A stretch of 33,676 bases of DNA from Chloroflexota bacterium (GTDB lineage Bacteria > Chloroflexota > Limnocylindria > Limnocylindrales > CSP1-4): contig JACCVQ010000224.1 of assembly GCA_013698095.1 (NCBI GenBank), forward strand, positions 1 through 33,676, in the 5' to 3' direction. Shown one piece after another: positions 24,773 to 32,411 of this stretch. The position numbers were made by a program, and so were the translations under genes. Each line of letters starts with the position of its first letter. Positions within the stretch are counted from its first letter, which is position 1. The notes below the pieces were generated by a model. The model saw only the letters and a list, made by a program, of their open reading frames with translations, was not told where the DNA came from and did not search any database.

Positions 24773-25597
24773 CTAGTCCGTGGGTCGCGGCGGGCCCGCC
24801 TCGATCCGGCGCCGGAGTGAGTCGATGGTGCCGCCGTTCCAATCGGACTCGATCCACCAGGTGGCGCCGGCCGCCTCGTGAGCCGCCACCGTCGCTCGTG
24901 CGGCGGCCGGATCGGCGGCGGACGTCACGCCCTCGGCGATCACGTCCCAAGGCCGGTCGCGGGTCGCGGCGGGCCACGCTCCCTCGGCCCAGGCAACGAC
25001 CTCGCGGATCGCATCCGCGCCCGAGACCTGGGGCAGAATCCCGTCCCAGTGGAGGGTCCGCCGAAGCGACTTCTCGTGGGGCCAAGCACCGACGACCCAG
25101 ATCGGGATCCGTGGCCGCTGGACCGGCGTCGGCCGAAACGTCATCTCGCCGAACCGGTAGTGGGTGCCGTCGAACGCGAACGGCTCCCCGCTCCACAACC
25201 CCTCGAGGATGGCGAGGCTTTCGTCGAGCAACTCCGCTCGGATCCGCGTCTCGGTCGGCTCGCCGACCTTGCCGAACGCGCCGTCATCGAGCGCTCCGAG
25301 ACCGACCGGCAGGACGAGCCGTCCGTTCGACAGGCGGTCGAGAGTCATCGTCTCGCGGGCGAGTTTCCACGGCCGGCGGCGACTCGGCGGGGTGAGGATC
25401 GCGCCAAGCCGGACCCGCTCGGTCCGCATCGCCATCGCTGCCAGCGTGACCCACGGGTCGTACGTGTCCATCGAACCGAGCGCGATGCCATCCCAGGTGA
25501 ACACGCCGTCCCAACCGTGCTCGTCCGCGAGCGCAGCCAGCTCCGCCGCAGTGCGCGGATCGCCGGTCGTGAGGATGATCCCGAGCTTGATCCCCAT
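24773..25597 (-). CDS. LLM-class (luciferase-like) flavin/F420 oxidoreductase
   Basis: The 274-residue TIM-barrel protein has luciferase-like monooxygenase features: an N-terminal strand KLGIILTTG, GWDGVFTWDG, RTERVRLGAILTPPSRRRPWKLARE, the GRLVLPVGLG segment and RIPIWVVGAWP near the middle. Members use FMN or coenzyme F420; the choice cannot be read from sequence, and the length is slightly shorter than usual. ATG 25597 was chosen because TACCAT lies 7 nt upstream and MGIKLG begins the first strand; longer in-frame starts are unlikely. No metabolic partner is adjacent. Confidence 0.9.
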   Translation of the reverse strand: MGIKLGIILTTGDPRTAAELAALADEHGWDGVFTWDGIALGSMDTYDPWVTLAAMAMRTERVRLGAILTPPSRRRPWKLARETMTLDRLSNGRLVLPVGLGALDDGAFGKVGEPTETRIRAELLDESLAILEGLWSGEPFAFDGTHYRFGEMTFRPTPVQRPRIPIWVVGAWPHEKSLRRTLHWDGILPQVSGADAIREVVAWAEGAWPAATRDRPWDVIAEGVTSAADPAAARATVAAHEAAGATWWIESDWNGGTIDSLRRRIEAGPPRPTD

Positions 25598-25604
25598 GGA
25601 CTCG

Positions 25605-25610
25605 ATGGTA
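25605..25610 (-). promoter_or_regulatory. -10-like TACCAT before the LLM oxidoreductase (leaderless candidate)
   Basis: Four of six consensus bases match, and the box ends 7 nt before ATG 25597. No ribosome site is visible. Confidence 0.45.
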
Positions 25611-25648
25611 CGGGAGGTCCCCCTGTCGCCGCCCACCCGGGCGGCGCG

Positions 25649-25789
25649 TCAGGGAGTCGTGACCGCCTCGATCTGGGGAAGGATCCGGTAGGCGATGCCG
25701 TAGAGGCGGCTCGACGCGAAACGGACGAGGGCGTCGAACGCCTCGTGATTGCCTCGTGCCGCTCGCCTGATGAGTTCGCGCTGGTCCAT
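25649..25789 (-). pseudogene. Truncated ECF sigma factor (N-terminal 46 residues only)
   Basis: This is a 46-codon frame starting at ATG 25789 with a strong ribosome site (GAGGA, 6 nt upstream). The product begins MDQRELIRRAARGNHEAFDA and continues through LVRFASSRLYGIAYRIL, the first half of sigma-70 region 2, aligning with the ECF factor at 18805-19359 in this window. After YRIL the similarity stops and the frame ends (PQIEAVTTP, then TGA). Regions 2.3-4 are missing from the adjacent DNA. It is most simply a remnant of a deleted sigma gene, although the intact ribosome site leaves open a small expressed peptide. Confidence 0.7.
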
Positions 25790-25952
25790 CCGGATTCCTC
25801 GATCGCGGTCGCCCGCCATGGGACGTCGGCGAGTATGAGGGGCCGGAACGGCGGCATTTTCAATCTTCGTACGGGCGCGCCGATATCCCGCCCGGCGCGG
25901 TCAGGCGAGGCGGAGCTCGACGACCTGACGCTGTCCAGTCAGGCGCTCCGGG

Positions 25953-27002
25953 TCAGGCGACCGATTCCGCTCGTGCCTGGGCGATCAAGCTCGCGGCCCC
26001 TTCGATCGGGATCGCGAAGCCGAGGCCCTCGGCACTCGACGCGGCTGCCGTGTTGACGCCGACGACTTCGCCCGCGACGTTCATGAGCGGCCCGCCGCTG
26101 TTGCCCGGGTTGATCGCGGCGTCGGTCTGGATCAGGCCGGTCAACGTGACCGGTCGGCCGGTCTGCTCGTCCTGGACCCTGATCGACCGATCAAGGGCGG
26201 AAATGATCCCCTTCGTCACCGTCTCGGTGTACGTGCCGAGCGGGCTGCCGATCGCGATCGCCGTCTGGCCGACTTTGACCGCGCCCGAGTCGCCGATCGT
26301 GGCCGGCTTCAGGCCGGTGGCGTCGATCTTCACCAGGGCGAGGTCCTGCGTGTCCGAGACATGCACGACCTCGGCCGGGTACTCGCTCCCGTCGGCCATC
26401 GTGGCCGTGAGCGACTGCGAGCTTTCCACGACGTGACGGTTGGTCAACGCGTAGCCGTCGGCGGTCAGGACGATCCCGGACCCGACACCGGTCGCGCTGC
26501 CGCCGAAGCGCCCGCCGCCCGCGGAGACCTGCGACGTCAGGGTGATGACGGAGTCCCGCGTGGCCGCGACGACGCCGGTGATGTCGGTCTGCTCGACCGT
26601 CGTCGTCCCGCCGTTGACCGTGACGTCCGCGTTCGGGGTCGACGCGACCGGCGCCGGTGCAGCCGTGCGCGGCACGACGAGGCCGACGATCGCGAGGGTC
26701 GATCCCGACGCGAGGACCGCCGAGAGCAGCGCCGCGCCGAGGAGGGTTCCGACGGTCCGCCGGCCGCGCGTCTTGGGCGATCGCGTCATCGGCGCCGCCG
26801 CGGGCGCCGAACGGGCAGTTGGAAATGAGGGCGTGGCGGCCGTCTCGGACGAGAGAGGTGTGGCCCAGGCCGTCAGGGGTCGGACGGGCTCGCGACTGAT
26901 CGTCGCCCAGTCGGAAGTGGTCTGCGGATCGGTTGACGTGCGCCGACCGAACGGATCGGCCGACGCGTCGTCATTGGAGTGGAAGCGGTCGTCGGGAGTC
27001 AT
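25953..27002 (-). CDS. HtrA/DegP-like membrane-anchored serine protease without PDZ domain
   Basis: The 349-residue product has a polar, disordered N-terminus (1-80), one membrane helix (about 85-110), and a trypsin-like protease domain with the triad H190 (TNRHVV), D220 (DTQDLALVKID) and S302 (NPGNSGGPL). The chain ends about 45 residues after the serine, just past GLGFAIPIE, so the PDZ domain normal for HtrA/DegS is absent. It should act outside the membrane on misfolded or regulatory proteins. ATG 27002 has GGAG six bases upstream. A motif shared with the response regulator and DUF5666 genes lies 54 bp upstream. Confidence 0.92.
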   Translation of the reverse strand: MTPDDRFHSNDDASADPFGRRTSTDPQTTSDWATISREPVRPLTAWATPLSSETAATPSFPTARSAPAAAPMTRSPKTRGRRTVGTLLGAALLSAVLASGSTLAIVGLVVPRTAAPAPVASTPNADVTVNGGTTTVEQTDITGVVAATRDSVITLTSQVSAGGGRFGGSATGVGSGIVLTADGYALTNRHVVESSQSLTATMADGSEYPAEVVHVSDTQDLALVKIDATGLKPATIGDSGAVKVGQTAIAIGSPLGTYTETVTKGIISALDRSIRVQDEQTGRPVTLTGLIQTDAAINPGNSGGPLMNVAGEVVGVNTAAASSAEGLGFAIPIEGAASLIAQARAESVA

Positions 27003-27056
27003 CGGGAACTCCGGTCTGGGGCAAGCGGATCGTGTCTGTCCAAGGAGACGCCTCCC

Positions 27057-27075
27057 GAGTGAGAAGGTCCTGAGA
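27057..27075 (-). promoter_or_regulatory. Putative response-regulator box upstream of the HtrA-like gene
   Basis: TCTCAGGAC-CTT-CTCACTC on the minus strand matches 14 of 16 fixed positions of the boxes at 28254-28272 and 30527-30545. The two CTCA half-sites are 11 bp apart. The third half-site seen at the other two loci is missing. Confidence 0.55.
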
Positions 27076-27123
27076 TCGTCGAAGCGACGCGCGGCGAGCG
27101 CCTGCCGAGCACGGGTCGTCGGA

Positions 27124-28197
27124 TCAGCCGCCCGTGCCTGCCGATGCGTCCGGGGTGGTCCCGTCACCGTTCGTGCCGTCGCGTTCGCGTGCCTTGCCGA
27201 ACTGGCCGGCCCGGACCTCGGTCGCGTCGATCGAGCCGTCAGCCTGCTGGGTGCCGGCAGCGGCGACGAGCATCCCGGCCTTCACGTCGGCCAGCGTCGC
27301 CGTGCCCAGGCCCGCAACCCGGATCGTGGTCCCGGCCGCGACGTGGACCGCGACCGTGGTGCCGTCCCGACGGCTGATCGTGATCGTGTCGGCGGTCGTT
27401 GCCGCGACCGTGCCCCGGACGTGGGGGAGCCGGATGGCAACGGTTTTCGCGTTGAGGCTGCCGTTCGCCGCCTGCTCACCGATCGCGGCGATCGTGGCTC
27501 CGACGGTGACCTCGGCCCGGGTGCCGTCGGCCTTGCCAAGGCGATATGTCGTGGCGGCGGTGGTCCTGATCGTCTTCGACGTCCCATCGGGCAGGGTGAT
27601 CGTGATCGTGTCGCTGCCCACGGCGGTCACAGTGCCCGCCGCGTTCGGCAGGACGATGTTGATCGCGGTGATCGTGAACGTGCCGTCCGCGTTGCGCGTC
27701 TGGCGGAAGCGGATCTCGTCGCCGACGGAGATGTCCGCCAGGGTCGCCGCCTCGCCGCCGCGGGTGAACGTGGTGGCACTGGTGGTCGCGATGGTCCGGG
27801 TCCAGCCTTCGTCGGTCGCGAGGGACAGGCTCGAGCCGGAGATCGCGCTAACCGAGACCTTGCCGAAGCCTGCGCCCTTGCCGGCACCGCCTCGTCCGAA
27901 GTCGCCGGCCGGACCGCCCTGACCAAACCCGAGGTCGCCCTTGTGGGATGCCGACCTGTTGTCATCGGCCGATGCCGTCGGGGCTGCCGAGGCGCCGGCC
28001 TGGCTGGTTGGGGCGGGCGACGCGCCCATCGCGACGGCGGCGCCGAGAGCGACGACGAGGCCGGTCCCCACGACGACCCCGGCTCGGAGCGCCTCGCTCT
28101 TGCGGGGGGTCCGGCCTGTGAAGGACGTCGGTCCGGCGACCGGACCGGACGTGGCCTCGATCGGATCGGACGGGATCGGACGGGAATCGTCGCTCAT
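27124..28197 (-). CDS. Exported DUF5666 repeat protein
   Basis: The 357-residue product has a 37-residue cytoplasmic lead, one membrane or signal helix (about 38-58), an Ala/Ser/Gly-rich linker (60-110), and then consecutive DUF5666-like beta repeats (about 112-345). Each repeat has the pattern V..V..TITI..DGT..TI.TT..T then L.DI.VGD and a return strand. The C-terminus is charged and Gly-rich. DUF5666 domains are small extracytoplasmic beta-barrel-like modules of unknown role. It lies between the histidine kinase and HtrA genes with its own regulator box and a GGAGAA ribosome site, so it is probably a target of the two-component system. Confidence 0.85.
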   Translation of the reverse strand: MSDDSRPIPSDPIEATSGPVAGPTSFTGRTPRKSEALRAGVVVGTGLVVALGAAVAMGASPAPTSQAGASAAPTASADDNRSASHKGDLGFGQGGPAGDFGRGGAGKGAGFGKVSVSAISGSSLSLATDEGWTRTIATTSATTFTRGGEAATLADISVGDEIRFRQTRNADGTFTITAINIVLPNAAGTVTAVGSDTITITLPDGTSKTIRTTAATTYRLGKADGTRAEVTVGATIAAIGEQAANGSLNAKTVAIRLPHVRGTVAATTADTITISRRDGTTVAVHVAAGTTIRVAGLGTATLADVKAGMLVAAAGTQQADGSIDATEVRAGQFGKARERDGTNGDGTTPDASAGTGG

Positions 28198-28242
28198 GGG
28201 GCTGGTTCTCCGATGCTGCGGGTTGTCGAATTTGTCGGGATC

Positions 28243-28272
28243 GTCGGTCCTGTGGATGAGGTGGTCCTGAGA
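28243..28272 (-). promoter_or_regulatory. Putative response-regulator box upstream of the DUF5666 gene
   Basis: On the minus strand it reads TCTCAGGAC-CAC-CTCATCC-ACAG-GACCGAC. All 23 fixed positions are identical to the box upstream of the response regulator (30516-30545), while the spacer bases differ. Half-sites recur every 11 bp, as in OmpR/PhoB-family binding sites. It ends 45 bases before the start codon. Confidence 0.7.
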
Positions 28273-28293
28273 ATCGGCGCCGGCGTGGGTGGA

Positions 28294-29715
28294 TCAGCCC
28301 GGCGCGTCCGAGGCAAGGACGCCGCCCGACTCTGGCGCGGGCGCGGACCATGCCTTCGCGGCCGGGAGTCGGACGGTGAACCGAGCGCCACCCTCCGAAC
28401 GATTGGAGACCGCGATCCGGCCGTCGTGGAGGTCAACGATCGAGCGGGCGATCGCCAGACCCAGGCCCGTCCCACCGGCGGCGGCACCCGGCGCCCGCCA
28501 GAATCGCTCGAAGACATGAGGCATGTCGGCGGGCCGGATGCCCGGCCCGTCGTCATCGACATCGAGCAGCGCCTCGCGCCGGTCGCCCCGGATGCGGACC
28601 CGGACGGCGCCACCGCGCGGGGTATGGCGAATCGCGTTGTCGACGAGGATCACGGTCAGCTGACGAAGTCGGGCCTGGTCGCCGTCGACCATCGCCGGCT
28701 CCGGATCGAGGCCGAGGTGGACGCCCCGAGCGGTCGCCAGCTTCACCAGTGCCCCGGCTCCCTGGGCCGCGACGTCGCCGAGGTCGACCGGCAAGCGAGT
28801 CAGGCCGATCGCCCCCGAATCCGATCGGGCGAGGAGCAGGAGGTCCTCGACCAGTGACGTCAGGTGGCCGACTTCGGCGTCGATGTCGTCGAGGGCCTCC
28901 GCAGTGGCCGTCGTTTCGCCGCGGCTCCGGCGGAGGTGCTCGACCGAGCTTCGGATCACGGTCAGCGGCGTCCGCAGCTCGTGGCTCGCGTCTGCGGCGA
29001 ACTCGCGCTGGCGACGCAGGGCCGCGCGCTGCTGAACGAGCGATTCACGAATCGGGACGAGCGCTCGCCGAGCGTAGAAACCGCCGAAGCCGAACGCGAC
29101 GAGGACGACGACGAGGCCGCCGACAAGGAGGACGGTCCGGATCGCGTCGAGCGTCTGCTGCTCGGCCGTTCGGTCCTGGAGGACCTGGATGTAGACCTCG
29201 CCGGCTCTCGGGCTGAGCGCTCGCTGCGTCACGACCCGGACCGGCACGTTCACCAGCTGGCCGTCGTCGTCGAGGGTCTCGACCGTCGCCTGCCGGAGGT
29301 CTCGTCCGCTGTCGACCGCCGCGGCCAGCGCGGCGCGGACGGGCAGACCGGGCGGCAGGTCATCCGGGCCACTCACAGCGTTGTTGCCATCGGCGTCGAC
29401 CGCCACCGCCAGGGTCCCCGAGGAGGTTCCGCCGAAGATGAACCCGTAGTCGGGCCCGGTGGGTCGGAGGCGGGGGTTCTCGACCTGCCTCACGATCCTG
29501 TCGACTCGATCCGAGAGTTGGGTCACGCCGTTCGACGCCAGCGTGCGCGCCGCGACTGCGTAGAGCGCGATGCCGAGGATGGCCAGGACGACGAGGGTCG
29601 TGAGCCCGCTCCACAGCACGAGCCGCCAGCGGACACCCCGGATCAGCCGACCGTCGGCCGCGAGCGCACGCTCATCGGCCGGGTCGCCAACTGGCGTCGC
29701 GGCTCCGTCAGGCAT
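28294..29715 (-). CDS. Two-component sensor histidine kinase
   Basis: The 473-residue product has membrane helix 1 (about 31-54), an extracytoplasmic sensor region of about 130 residues, membrane helix 2 (about 185-207), and then HisKA with the phosphoacceptor H245 in DASHELRTPL. The ATPase domain shows the N box (VILVDNAIRHTP), G1 box (DDGPGI), F box (FERFW) and G2 box (GGTGLGLAIARS). No clear HAMP domain is visible between helix 2 and HisKA. It would phosphorylate the response regulator encoded just upstream. The start ATG 29715 overlaps the end of the regulator's restored reading frame. Confidence 0.95.
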   Translation of the reverse strand: MPDGAATPVGDPADERALAADGRLIRGVRWRLVLWSGLTTLVVLAILGIALYAVAARTLASNGVTQLSDRVDRIVRQVENPRLRPTGPDYGFIFGGTSSGTLAVAVDADGNNAVSGPDDLPPGLPVRAALAAAVDSGRDLRQATVETLDDDGQLVNVPVRVVTQRALSPRAGEVYIQVLQDRTAEQQTLDAIRTVLLVGGLVVVLVAFGFGGFYARRALVPIRESLVQQRAALRRQREFAADASHELRTPLTVIRSSVEHLRRSRGETTATAEALDDIDAEVGHLTSLVEDLLLLARSDSGAIGLTRLPVDLGDVAAQGAGALVKLATARGVHLGLDPEPAMVDGDQARLRQLTVILVDNAIRHTPRGGAVRVRIRGDRREALLDVDDDGPGIRPADMPHVFERFWRAPGAAAGGTGLGLAIARSIVDLHDGRIAVSNRSEGGARFTVRLPAAKAWSAPAPESGGVLASDAPG

Positions 29716-29718
29716 TGT

Positions 29719-30384
29719 TCAGACGGTACCCCACGCCGCGAACGGTCTCGATCCGATCTCCCTCCGACCCCAGCTTCGTGCGGAGATAGTGGACGTACGC
29801 GTCGACGCGTTCGGAGTCACCGCGACGCCGAACGGCCAGGCCTGGTCGAGGAGCTGATCCCGGCTGAGCGCCTGACCGGGATGGCGGAGGAGCGACTCAA
29901 GAAGCGAGAACTCGCGCGGACTCAGGTCAACCGCCTTGTCGTGGACGGTCACCGAGCGGGACGCTTCGTCGAGCGCGATGGGGCCCGCGACGAGCTTCGG
30001 CTCCGGCCGCCGAGCGCCGCCCTCGGAGCGCCGGGCGAGGGCCCGCAGCCGCGCTGCCAGTTCATCGTACGAGAAGGGTTTGACCACATAGTCGTCGGCC
30101 CCGGAATCCAGTCCGCTGACCCGATCGCTCACGGTGTCGCGGGCGGTCAGCATCAGGATTGCCAGCTCGCGCCGCTCGGCCCGGATCCGGCGGGCGACGT
30201 CGATGCCGGAGATGTCGGGCAGGCCGAGGTCGAGGATGACGACGTCGATGCCGTTCTCGCCGAGGGCGATCTCGACGCCGGTCTCGCCGTCGGGCGCGAC
30301 CTCGACGTTGTGGCGGTCCTGCTCGAGGAGTCGCGCCAGCGATCGGCTGAGTCGCTCGTCATCCTCGACGAGGAGGATCTTCAT
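29719..30384 (-). CDS. OmpR/PhoB-family response regulator, frameshifted near the C-terminus
   Basis: The receiver domain is intact: acidic pocket VEDDE, phosphoacceptor D52 (ILDLGLPD), T80 and K102 (VVKPFS). The winged-helix domain begins normally (LSPREFSLLESLLRHPG, then LSRDQLLDQAWPFGVAVTPNA), then after residue 193 the frame turns to unrelated sequence and stops at 29719. In the -1 frame the expected family ending appears (VDAYVHYLRTKLGSEGD, then TVRGVGYRL), stopping at 29708 inside the kinase start. One missing base near 29806/29807 explains it; the restored protein would have about 225 residues. It is either an assembly error or a recent mutation. Start ATG 30384 follows GAGGAA. Confidence 0.85.
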   Translation of the reverse strand: MKILLVEDDERLSRSLARLLEQDRHNVEVAPDGETGVEIALGENGIDVVILDLGLPDISGIDVARRIRAERRELAILMLTARDTVSDRVSGLDSGADDYVVKPFSYDELAARLRALARRSEGGARRPEPKLVAGPIALDEASRSVTVHDKAVDLSPREFSLLESLLRHPGQALSRDQLLDQAWPFGVAVTPNASTRTSTISARSWGRREIGSRPFAAWGTV

Positions 30385-30515
30385 GGGCGCCGGTTCCTCG
30401 GCTGGATCGCGGGTCGTGGTCGCGGGTGAGGTGATGGATCGTGCCAGATCGGGGAGAGTCCCGGCCATGAATCGGAAGAGGAGGAGACGACCCACGGCCG
30501 GGTTCGAGGCTCACT

Positions 30516-30545
30516 GTCGGTCGGCCGGATGAGAGCGTCCTGAGA
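30516..30545 (-). promoter_or_regulatory. Putative response-regulator box upstream of the regulator gene itself
   Basis: On the minus strand it reads TCTCAGGAC-GCT-CTCATCC-GGCC-GACCGAC. It lies 131 bases before the regulator start, consistent with autoregulation, and also faces the divergent HTH gene. Confidence 0.7.
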
Positions 30546-30624
30546 CGGGTTGGCGCCACTCGCAGGCTCGCTCGTGCGGCAACCTGACCACTCCGTGGTA
30601 CCAGCGACTAGCCCAAAGTACGGC

Positions 30625-30654
30625 TTGGCGCCCTCCCCGCCTGACCCCTACGCT
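30625..30654 (+). promoter_or_regulatory. Putative promoter of the HTH gene
   Basis: TTGGCG (four of six) and TACGCT are separated by 18 bp on the plus strand, about 85 bases before the start codon. Confidence 0.35.
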
Positions 30655-30738
30655 CCGCCCATCAGCGAGCCGCACTCTACTTCTGGCCACCCGACGGGTG
30701 CGGACGCCACGACACGTTCACAGAGAGGCAACGACCAC

Positions 30739-30933
30739 ATGGGGTCCATGGCCGTCAACGAACTCGGACCGATGCTCACAGCGACCGAAGTCGCCGAGAT
30801 GCTCCATCTCCACGTCAACACGGTGAAGCGGCTCGGCGATCGCGGCGAGCTTCCGTTCTATCGCGTCTGCAAGCGGGGCGATCGTCGTTTCCGGCTCGAC
30901 GACGTGATGAAGTTCCTCACCCAGAACCGCTGA
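30739..30933 (+). CDS. Small excisionase-type helix-turn-helix DNA-binding protein
   Basis: The 64-residue product is one winged HTH of the excisionase/MerR-like HTH_17 type: MLTATEVAEMLHLHVNTVKR, then LGDRGELPFYRV, a basic wing KRGDRRFRLDDV and a closing helix MKFLTQNR. Such proteins bind DNA through the HTH and the wing, as excisionases or as stand-alone regulators. No integrase or phage gene is nearby, so a regulator is more likely. ATG 30739 follows GAGAGG about 11 bases upstream; ATG 30748 is also possible. The response-regulator box in the shared upstream region may control it. Confidence 0.88.
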   Translation: MGSMAVNELGPMLTATEVAEMLHLHVNTVKRLGDRGELPFYRVCKRGDRRFRLDDVMKFLTQNR

Positions 30934-31046
30934 TCACGCCGATCGGCCCGATCGCGCGCTGACCAGGCGACGTCTCGCGCCGTCTTCTGGACCGATCATC
31001 CTCGAGGCGTCCGTCCGACTGTGACGGGCGCTTCGCCATGTCCGGG

Positions 31047-32354
31047 TCAGACGGTCCGAAGCGTCTCGCCGAAGATCTCGACGGCCTCGCTGATCTCGGC
31101 CGCCGTCACGTCGATGGGCGGGATCCAGCGGATCGTCTGGCCGCTCGTGCCGCAGGTCAGAAGCAGCAGGCCGAGATCGGCAGCCCGGGCGATCGCGGCC
31201 TTCGCGGTCGCGCCGTCCGGCTCGCGGGTGTCGCGGTCCTTCACGAACTCCACGCCGATCATGAGGCCCGGCCCGCGGATGTCGCCGATCCTGGGTTCCT
31301 CCGCCGCGATCCGGGCGAGGCCAGTCCGGAGCTCCGCCCCGCGGACGGCCGCGTTCTCGACGAGGCCTTCGTCGGCGATCGTCTCGAGGACGGCGACGCC
31401 TGCCGCACAGGCGACCGGGTTGCCGCCGTAGGTCGAGCCGTGGGCGCTCTTGCCCCAGCGATCCATCAGTGCGCGGGACGTTGCAATCGCCGACAGCGGC
31501 AGGCCGTTCGCGATCGCCTTGGCCAGCACGACGACGTCCGGCGTGATCCCGGCATGCTCGAAGCCCCACATCCGGCCCGTCCGGGCGAAGCCGGTCTGGA
31601 CTTCGTCCGCGATCAGCAGGATCCCGTGCTCGTCGCAGATCCGCCGGAGGCCCTGGAGGAACGAAGCGGGTGCCGGGTTGTAGCCACCCTCGCCGCGCAC
31701 GGGCTCGATCAGGACGGAGCCGATCATCGACGGTGCGATCACGGTCGTGAGGAGCGAGGCGAAGGTCGCGAGGCATGCCTCGGACGCTCGCTCCTCGTCG
31801 CTGTCGAAATCCGGGTACGCCGCCGGATACGGGGCGAAATAGACGCTCGGGAGGAGCGGTTCGTAGCCCGTTCGATAGTTGAGCGAGGACGTGGTCACTG
31901 ATGTCGCGCCGAACGTCCGGCCGTGGAAGCCGCCGCGGAAGGCAAGGATCCCGGGACGGCCTGTCACCCGCCGGGCGAGCTTCAGGGCGCCGTCGATCGC
32001 CTCGGAGCCCGAGTTCAGGAACATCACGCTGTCGATCGGGTCCGGCAGGGTGGCCGTCAGCATCGACGCGAGGCGGACGACAGGCTCCGCGTAGCCCATC
32101 GCCCCGGTCGGCCCGATCAGCCTGTCGACCTGGCCGTGGATGGCGGCCGTGACCCGCGGGTGGTGATGACCGAGCGCCGTGACCGCGATCCCGTTGGCAA
32201 AGTCGAGGTAGGCGGTGCCGGACGTGTCGAACAGGCGATGGCCCTCGCCATGGCTCCAGCTCCGCTCGAAGTAGCGGCCGAGGACGGGGGTCAGGTTGTC
32301 GGCGACGGTCGCCAGGTCGGCGGGGAGGGCAGGAGAGGGGACGGCTTCGGTCAT
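31047..32354 (-). CDS. Class III PLP-dependent aminotransferase (4-aminobutyrate aminotransferase-like)
   Basis: The 435-residue product has all class III marks: the N-terminal DTSGTAYLDFANGIAVTALG, NSGSEAIDGALKLAR for phosphate binding, FRGGFHGRTFGATSVT, the cofactor aspartate in LLIADEVQTGFARTG and the Schiff-base lysine K279 in LAKAIANGLPLSA. The closest functional groups are 4-aminobutyrate, 5-aminovalerate and acetylornithine aminotransferases; GABA-type is favoured by the EVQTGF and AHGSTYGGNP segments but is not proven. A -10-like CATACT (32361-32366) lies 6 nt before the ATG, with no ribosome site. It is divergent from the acyl-CoA dehydrogenase with 64 bases between them. Confidence 0.92.
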   Translation of the reverse strand: MTEAVPSPALPADLATVADNLTPVLGRYFERSWSHGEGHRLFDTSGTAYLDFANGIAVTALGHHHPRVTAAIHGQVDRLIGPTGAMGYAEPVVRLASMLTATLPDPIDSVMFLNSGSEAIDGALKLARRVTGRPGILAFRGGFHGRTFGATSVTTSSLNYRTGYEPLLPSVYFAPYPAAYPDFDSDEERASEACLATFASLLTTVIAPSMIGSVLIEPVRGEGGYNPAPASFLQGLRRICDEHGILLIADEVQTGFARTGRMWGFEHAGITPDVVVLAKAIANGLPLSAIATSRALMDRWGKSAHGSTYGGNPVACAAGVAVLETIADEGLVENAAVRGAELRTGLARIAAEEPRIGDIRGPGLMIGVEFVKDRDTREPDGATAKAAIARAADLGLLLLTCGTSGQTIRWIPPIDVTAAEISEAVEIFGETLRTV

Positions 32355-32360
32355 CGGCCG

Positions 32361-32366
32361 AGTATG
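32361..32366 (-). promoter_or_regulatory. -10-like CATACT before the aminotransferase (leaderless candidate)
   Basis: Four of six consensus bases match, with a 6-nt gap to ATG 32354. Confidence 0.35.
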
Positions 32367-32405
32367 CCAGCGGCTCCGGCCCGACGAGCGAGTGGGTCCA
32401 CGGGC

Positions 32406-32411
32406 TAGCAT
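32406..32411 (+). promoter_or_regulatory. -10 box TAGCAT before the acyl-CoA dehydrogenase (leaderless candidate)
   Basis: Four of six consensus bases match, with a 7-nt gap to ATG 32419. No ribosome site lies in the gap. Confidence 0.45.

Larger units (their letters stand above)
30385..30738. other. Divergent intergenic region with regulator box and promoter
   Basis: These 354 bases between the response regulator and the HTH gene hold no convincing gene. They contain the regulator box at 30516-30545 and a candidate plus-strand promoter: TTGGCG (30625-30630), 18-bp spacer, TACGCT (30649-30654). That promoter would give a leader of about 80 nt for the HTH gene. Confidence 0.6.

Noticed and set aside
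25900..25960. Three GTCAGGCG copies downstream of the HtrA-like gene
   Set aside because: Short GC-rich octamers with irregular spacing, one overlapping the stop codon; this can arise by chance in such sequence.
30739..30933. Excisionase of a prophage
   Set aside because: The HTH type is also used by stand-alone regulators, and no integrase, repressor or structural phage gene is present.
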